Source: an uncultured Prevotella sp.
GTDB taxonomy: Bacteria > Bacteroidota > Bacteroidia > Bacteroidales > Bacteroidaceae
Direction: 5' to 3'
Length of the DNA: 16,993 bases
NCBI GenBank assembly: GCA_934196725.1
Contig: CAKPWR010000057.1
Location: 1-16,993 of the forward strand
Each line of letters begins with the position of its first letter. The stretch's first letter is position 1. The notes under the pieces are model-generated. The model saw only the letters and a list, made by a program, of their open reading frames with translations, had not been told where the DNA came from and did not search any database. Shown here piece by piece: positions 13,714 through 16,993 of this stretch. Made by a program: the position numbers and the translations under genes.

Positions 13714-14703
13714 ATGAAAAAGATGTATCTTCTAGCAGTCCTCATGGCAGCAACCATGCCTTTTACGGCAATGGCACAGGACGATGACCTCTACTTCAAT
13801 CCAAAGAAAGAGGCCAAGAAGCAAGCTGAGCATCGTGCGCAATTACAGCGTGCTTATGCCGAGCAGAAAGCACGTAGAGACAGTATATATGCCTTGTACT
13901 GGAGTGGAAGCAACCGAAGCGTGGATGAATATAACCGTGGTGGTAAATTCTTGAGTCATTATGAGAATGTAGGGAAAGATTCTCTGGGTAATGATATCAT
14001 CCAGTTTCATGTAGGTAAGGGAGTTGCTCCTGACAGTATCTATGATGATGCTTATTTTGCTCAGAAATATGCTGACCCTGAAGAAGACTTCAGCCGTACT
14101 CGGGAAATGAGCCGTTGGGATGGATATTATGATCCTTGGTTCTATGACTATTATGGCTATGGTCCTTATTATTGGCGCAGCCGTATGTGGGGATGGCGCA
14201 ATCCTTGGCGTTACGGATATTATGCCGGCTGGTATGATCCTTGGTTTGACCCTTGGTACGATCCATGGTATTATGGCTATGCTGGTTGGTATGGTGGCTG
14301 GTACAGTCCATGGTACTATGGCTGGGGTGGATATTATAATCCATGGTATTGGGGTGGCCCGATGATAGGTCATGTAAGTTATGGCGGATTTGCCGGTAAC
14401 AAGAGTTATAACAACCCGGGGCGCATCGATGGTTCCAATCATCAGTTTACTGGCATTGCTGGTAATAATCGCAATACTTATTCGCGCCGTAGTGGTTCTA
14501 ACCGCAGCTTTGGTCAGCGCCAGAATAACGGCAACTACAACAATAACAACTCTTCCTGGGGTAGCCGCGGCAATTCTAGCTTTGGTAACAGTGGTGGCAG
14601 CTTCGGAGGTGGCAGCTTCAGTGGTGGCGGTCGTTCCGGTGGTGGTAGCTTCGGAGGCGGTGGCGGTCACTCTGGTGGCGGCAGCTTCGGTGGAAGAAGA
14701 TAA
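13714..14703 (+). CDS. Secreted Trp/Tyr-rich, Gly-rich low-complexity protein
   Basis: This 329-residue exported protein has a signal peptide (MKKMYLLAVLMAATMPFTAMA) with probable cleavage before Q22. Residues about 28-60 form a charged helix rich in Lys, Ala, Glu and Gln. A short folded-looking part follows (70-130). From residue 135 to 213, 39 of 79 residues are Trp or Tyr (16 W, 23 Y), in units such as YDPW, WYDPWF and GWYGGW. The C-terminal 90 residues are Asn/Ser/Gly-rich and end in SFGGG repeats. I recognise the style from Bacteroidales secreted proteins but no function. Aromatic-glycine composition suggests surface adhesion, self-association or carbohydrate contact; this is inference. 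No enzyme motif is visible. It lies 32 bp upstream of the FadL-like barrel gene and is probably transcribed with it. Confidence 0.85.
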   Translation: MKKMYLLAVLMAATMPFTAMAQDDDLYFNPKKEAKKQAEHRAQLQRAYAEQKARRDSIYALYWSGSNRSVDEYNRGGKFLSHYENVGKDSLGNDIIQFHVGKGVAPDSIYDDAYFAQKYADPEEDFSRTREMSRWDGYYDPWFYDYYGYGPYYWRSRMWGWRNPWRYGYYAGWYDPWFDPWYDPWYYGYAGWYGGWYSPWYYGWGGYYNPWYWGGPMIGHVSYGGFAGNKSYNNPGRIDGSNHQFTGIAGNNRNTYSRRSGSNRSFGQRQNNGNYNNNNSSWGSRGNSSFGNSGGSFGGGSFSGGGRSGGGSFGGGGGHSGGGSFGGRR

Positions 14704-14735
14704 ATTGATAACAATAATTAGTATTTGAGAAGATT

Positions 14736-16343
14736 ATGAATAATTTAAAACATATACTCTTTGCCAGTATGCTCATGGCTAGCATGACGGCTGCTGCGCA
14801 AGAAACTTATCAGGACGCTAAGTTGGCTGCACCCCAGCTTACTGGTACTGCCCGCTATGTGGGTATGGGTGGTGCTATGGAAGCTCTGGGTGCCGATATT
14901 TCCACTATCAGCAGTAACCCTGCTGGTGTTGGTCTTTTCCGTAGAAGTCAAATGACTCTTACTGCAGGAGTTATCGCCCAAACAGATGCTGAGAATTATA
15001 CAGAGTACAATTATTCCAGTATATCCTTTAATGGTAAGAAGAGTCATCCTACCTTCGACCAGGTGGGTATCGTATGGAGTCCGAAAAACAAAGGTACCAA
15101 TTGGATGAATCTGGCTTTCAATTATCATAAGAGTGCTGATTTTGGACAGATTCTGAATGCTGCCGGGTCTTTGAAGGATGTTTCTCTTAACAAGATAACC
15201 GCAGCTAAGAATTTCAAGGAGTATGCGGGGTGGACCAGTCAGGACGCCAACCTTGGTGGATATAAGGATAATTCCGGCAACTATCAGCCAGGTTTGTTTA
15301 CAGTTCCTACCGATGGTGGTTTGGCTTATGCTGAGGCTAATCAGTATTTGTTTGGTCAGTATCAGCATGGTTATATCGGTACCTATGATTTCAATATCAG
15401 TGGATCGCTTAATAATCAGGTTTGGCTGGGTCTGACCATCGGTCTTCATGATGTTCATTATAATAGTAATTCTCTCTATGCCGAAAACTTCGTTGATGGC
15501 AATATGATGGATTCATTTGAGCAGCTGAAGATTACCGGTACAGGATTTGATGTGAAGGCAGGTGTTATCTTCCGTCCTGTCAAGGATTCTCCTTTCCGTA
15601 TTGGTGCGTATTTCAATAGCCCTATCTTCTATGACCTTACAGTTAGTGGTGATAATGATATTCGAATTTGGGGAAACAATGATCCTGCTACCTATGAGGA
15701 AAAAGATGGAAGTCAGCAGCCTTGTTATGTCAAGGGTGATAGAGGTCAGAGTATAGATTATGATTTCCGTCTCAATACACCATGGAAGGTGGGTGCCAGC
15801 TTGGGTCATACTGTAAGTAATTATCTGGCTCTTGGTGCAACTTATGAGTATGCATGGTACGACCACATGGACAACCGTGTAAAGGATGGAGGTTATTATG
15901 ATGCTTATTGGGGAGACTATTATGAGAGCAGTAGCAGTGATGAGGCTATGAATCACGATACCCGATTGAATCTGCAGGGCGTAAGCACCTTGAAGCTGGG
16001 TGCAGAGATTAAGCCTGTTGACATGTTGTCTGTCCGATTGGGTTATAATTACGTATCGCCAATGTACAAGGATAATGCCTTGCGTGATCAGACATTTGAT
16101 AGCAATGGTGTTTACATAGCTTCTTCTGCTGATTATACCAATTGGAAGGCGATGAACCGTTTTACTTTGGGTATAGGTTTCAATTACCAGAATCTGGCTA
16201 TAGATGTAGCTTATCAGTATTCTACTCAGAAGGGAGATTTCTATCCATTCGAAAGTTTTGCGGATATGGGTTGTTCTGTTAATGCTACTCAAGTTGAGAA
16301 TAATCGCCATCAATTATTGATGACAATCGGCTATAAGTTTTAA
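14736..16343 (+). CDS. FadL/OmpP1-like outer-membrane beta-barrel
   Basis: This 535-residue protein has a signal peptide (MNNLKHILFASMLMASMTAAAQ). It then shows the FadL/OmpP1/TodX-type N-terminus GTARYVGMGGAMEALGAD, with the characteristic SNPAG at residues 60-64, followed by alternating amphipathic strands and a last strand ending in Phe (LLMTIGYKF), as outer-membrane barrels do. FadL proteins carry long-chain fatty acids or other hydrophobic compounds across the outer membrane; the substrate here is unknown. The long surface segments are rich in Tyr, Asn and Asp (for example near residues 385-405). It follows the Trp/Tyr-rich secreted protein gene by 32 bp. The stop is followed by AT-rich DNA with no obvious terminator before the next promoter at 16399. 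Confidence 0.85.
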   Translation: MNNLKHILFASMLMASMTAAAQETYQDAKLAAPQLTGTARYVGMGGAMEALGADISTISSNPAGVGLFRRSQMTLTAGVIAQTDAENYTEYNYSSISFNGKKSHPTFDQVGIVWSPKNKGTNWMNLAFNYHKSADFGQILNAAGSLKDVSLNKITAAKNFKEYAGWTSQDANLGGYKDNSGNYQPGLFTVPTDGGLAYAEANQYLFGQYQHGYIGTYDFNISGSLNNQVWLGLTIGLHDVHYNSNSLYAENFVDGNMMDSFEQLKITGTGFDVKAGVIFRPVKDSPFRIGAYFNSPIFYDLTVSGDNDIRIWGNNDPATYEEKDGSQQPCYVKGDRGQSIDYDFRLNTPWKVGASLGHTVSNYLALGATYEYAWYDHMDNRVKDGGYYDAYWGDYYESSSSDEAMNHDTRLNLQGVSTLKLGAEIKPVDMLSVRLGYNYVSPMYKDNALRDQTFDSNGVYIASSADYTNWKAMNRFTLGIGFNYQNLAIDVAYQYSTQKGDFYPFESFADMGCSVNATQVENNRHQLLMTIGYKF

Positions 16344-16398
16344 ATAATGTAAAATATAGGCGTATTTTGGGTAAACCGATAAAAAATAGTATAATTTA

Positions 16399-16430
16399 TT
16401 TGGTTGTTTCAAATATTTGTTCTATCTTTG
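16399..16430 (+). promoter_or_regulatory. Consensus promoter in an intergenic region
   Basis: TTTG (16399-16402), 20 nt and TATCTTTG (16423-16430) form a full match to the Bacteroidota -33/-7 pattern, with the same spacing as the Rpn operon promoter. Transcription would start near 16437. No ordinary gene lies downstream in this direction. Confidence 0.75.
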
Positions 16431-16521
16431 CATTGCGATTTAGGATAAGAGGCGGTTCTTATCCGGTGTTTAAATTACAAAAGCTTTTGAGTTTCTTCCA
16501 TGTGGAGTTTCTCATAAGAAA

Positions 16522-16569
16522 ATGATATTAGTTTTTTTAGTGGTTAATTTAGTTTTAGTAAGTATGTGA
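16522..16569 (+). CDS. Possible 15-residue hydrophobic micro-ORF
   Basis: Inside the candidate RNA, ATG 16522 opens a frame reading MILVFLVVNLVLVSM and stopping at 16567-16569, at the foot of the terminator stem. The peptide is almost wholly hydrophobic, as in small membrane peptides and type I toxin peptides. TAAGAAA precedes the start and no real Shine-Dalgarno is visible. T-rich DNA gives such peptides by chance, so this is only a candidate. Confidence 0.2.
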   Translation: MILVFLVVNLVLVSM

Positions 16570-16602
16570 TAGGATCTGTTGTGAAACAGGTCCTATTTTT
16601 TT
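16568..16602 (+). terminator. Terminator of the candidate small RNA
   Basis: AGGATCTGTT (16571-16580) pairs with AACAGGTCCT (16585-16594) through one G·U wobble, around GTGA, and one or two A-T pairs extend the base. ATTTTTTT follows directly. This is the canonical Rho-independent form. Confidence 0.85.
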
Positions 16603-16774
16603 GTTGTCTATATTTCTTCATTCTCTTGTCTTTTTTTATGCTTTTCTCTATACTTTTCTGTATGTTGTCTGTGTGGTTTCTCTAGTTGCTGCTTTCTTCT
16701 TTCCCAGTTTCTTATGATTATGTGTTGGCTGGTGTATGATGAAAGTAGCAGGGTAGTGAGGGTAGGGTATAAAA
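16603..16774. other. Intergenic stretch with no feature seen
   Basis: A T/C-rich plus strand (A/G-rich minus strand) with no open frame of gene-like composition, no promoter and no repeat that I can support. It separates the plus-strand RNA terminator from the minus-strand tRNA terminator. Confidence 0.6.
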
Positions 16775-16804
16775 CAAAAAAGCGTCTCCAACAAGGAAAC
16801 GCTT
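16775..16804 (-). terminator. Terminator of the tRNA-Arg/tRNA-Lys transcript
   Basis: On the minus strand AAGCGTTTCC pairs with GGAGACGCTT (plus positions 16780-16789 and 16795-16804, one G·U wobble) around a 5-nt loop and ends in TTTTTTG. It lies 7 bp past the tRNA-Lys 3' end. Confidence 0.85.
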
Positions 16805-16811
16805 AACTTTG

Positions 16812-16884
16812 TACACCCTTAGGGATTCGAACCCTAGACCCACTGATTAAGAGTCAGTTGCTCTACCAACTGAGCTAAGGGTGC
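16812..16884 (-). tRNA. tRNA-Lys (anticodon CTT)
   Basis: The cloverleaf is complete. Acceptor arm GCACCCT pairs with AGGGTGT (a G1·U72 wobble at the end), the D arm contains AGCTCAGTTGGTAGAGC, the anticodon stem ACTGA/TCAGT holds the loop CTCTTAA (anticodon CTT), and the T arm is TAGGG-TTCGAAT-CCCTA. The discriminator is A and CCA is not encoded. It reads AAG codons. It follows tRNA-Arg by 34 nt and is probably cut from the same transcript. Confidence 0.95.
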
Positions 16885-16918
16885 AACTTAAAATTAATTG
16901 CTTGCATAATCAATTGAG

Positions 16919-16992
16919 TGATTCCGCAAGGATTCAAACCTTGAACCTCTTGATCCGTAGTCAAGTGCTCTATTCAGTTGAGCTACGGAACC
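16919..16992 (-). tRNA. tRNA-Arg (anticodon ACG)
   Basis: Acceptor arm GGTTCCG pairs with CGGAATC (one G·U), the D arm carries AGCTCAACTGAATAGAGC, the anticodon stem CTTGA/TCAAG holds CTACGGA (anticodon ACG, with A34 expected to be edited to inosine), and the T arm is CAAGG-TTTGAAT-CCTTG. The discriminator is A and CCA is not encoded. It is complete within the window, one base from its end; its promoter lies outside. Confidence 0.93.
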
Positions 16993-16993
16993 A

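Larger units (their letters stand above)
16437..16602 (+). ncRNA. Candidate small RNA, about 165 nt
   Basis: The unit is bounded by a perfect promoter and a strong terminator. Its 5' part forms the hairpin GGATAAGA-GGCGGT-TCTTATCC (16443-16464), eight perfect pairs with a G-rich loop. The middle has AAAAGCTTTT and a GAGTTTCTT / GAGTTTCTC direct repeat, and the 3' end is the terminator stem. No protein longer than 15 codons fits. I cannot match it to a named RNA family from memory; 6S RNA and other Bacteroidales RNAs of this size would need a covariance-model search. Confidence 0.55.

Noticed and set aside
13843..14670. Minus-strand Thr/Ile-rich open frame of 275 codons
   Set aside because: It mirrors the repetitive Trp/Tyr/Gly codons of the secreted protein gene; long open antisense frames are expected from such repeats.

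Overview
The window reads as a chromosomal segment of a Bacteroidota bacterium, most likely a Prevotella/Segatella-type gut or oral commensal. The grounds are Bacteroidota-type promoters (TTTG / about 20 nt / TAnnTTTG), weak Shine-Dalgarno sequences, a PPi-dependent phosphofructokinase in place of an ATP enzyme, Bacteroidales-style FadL-type and golvesin-domain proteins, and TTCAAAG short tandem repeats between genes. The genus is an inference from gene style; no database comparison was possible.

The left third (1-3190) is an accessory, partly decayed region. It holds two small genes of unknown function (143-538, 564-734), a truncated gene fragment (817-1038), a 12-bp tandem repeat (1188-1247) and clusters of palindromes. 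At its centre is a two-gene minus-strand operon of Rpn-family PD-(D/E)XK proteins. The short first gene (2293-2598) is an internally deleted copy that keeps only the C-terminal domain; the full-length nuclease (1401-2273) follows. A perfect promoter (2689-2720) precedes the pair and a hairpin terminator (1335-1364) follows it. Next to it lies a broken remnant of a DUF1016/YhcG-type nuclease gene carrying in-frame palindromic repeats. One 17-bp palindrome occurs, identical, on both sides of the Rpn pair.

The middle (3141-9685) is mostly minus strand: a YgiQ-family radical SAM protein with a long basic tail, a small conserved protein just upstream of it, a large secreted protein with zinc-amidase-like, golvesin-like, FN3-like and C-terminal domains, a PlsC-like acyltransferase next to it, and a 90-aa conserved protein with its own promoter.

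The right half (9758-16343) carries housekeeping and envelope genes: pfp (glycolysis), a membrane-anchored GH25 lysozyme, prmA (L11 methyltransferase, minus strand), and a probable two-gene operon of a secreted, extremely Trp/Tyr- and Gly-rich protein and a FadL/OmpP1-like outer-membrane barrel. Beyond these, 16399-16602 has a consensus promoter and a strong terminator with no ordinary gene between them: a candidate small RNA of about 165 nt that contains a 15-codon hydrophobic micro-ORF. The window ends with tRNA-Lys(CTT) and tRNA-Arg(ACG) on the minus strand and their shared terminator.

The strongest candidates for something undescribed are the short/long Rpn pair, which has the layout of an antitoxin-then-toxin operon, and the promoter-to-terminator RNA unit at 16399-16602.
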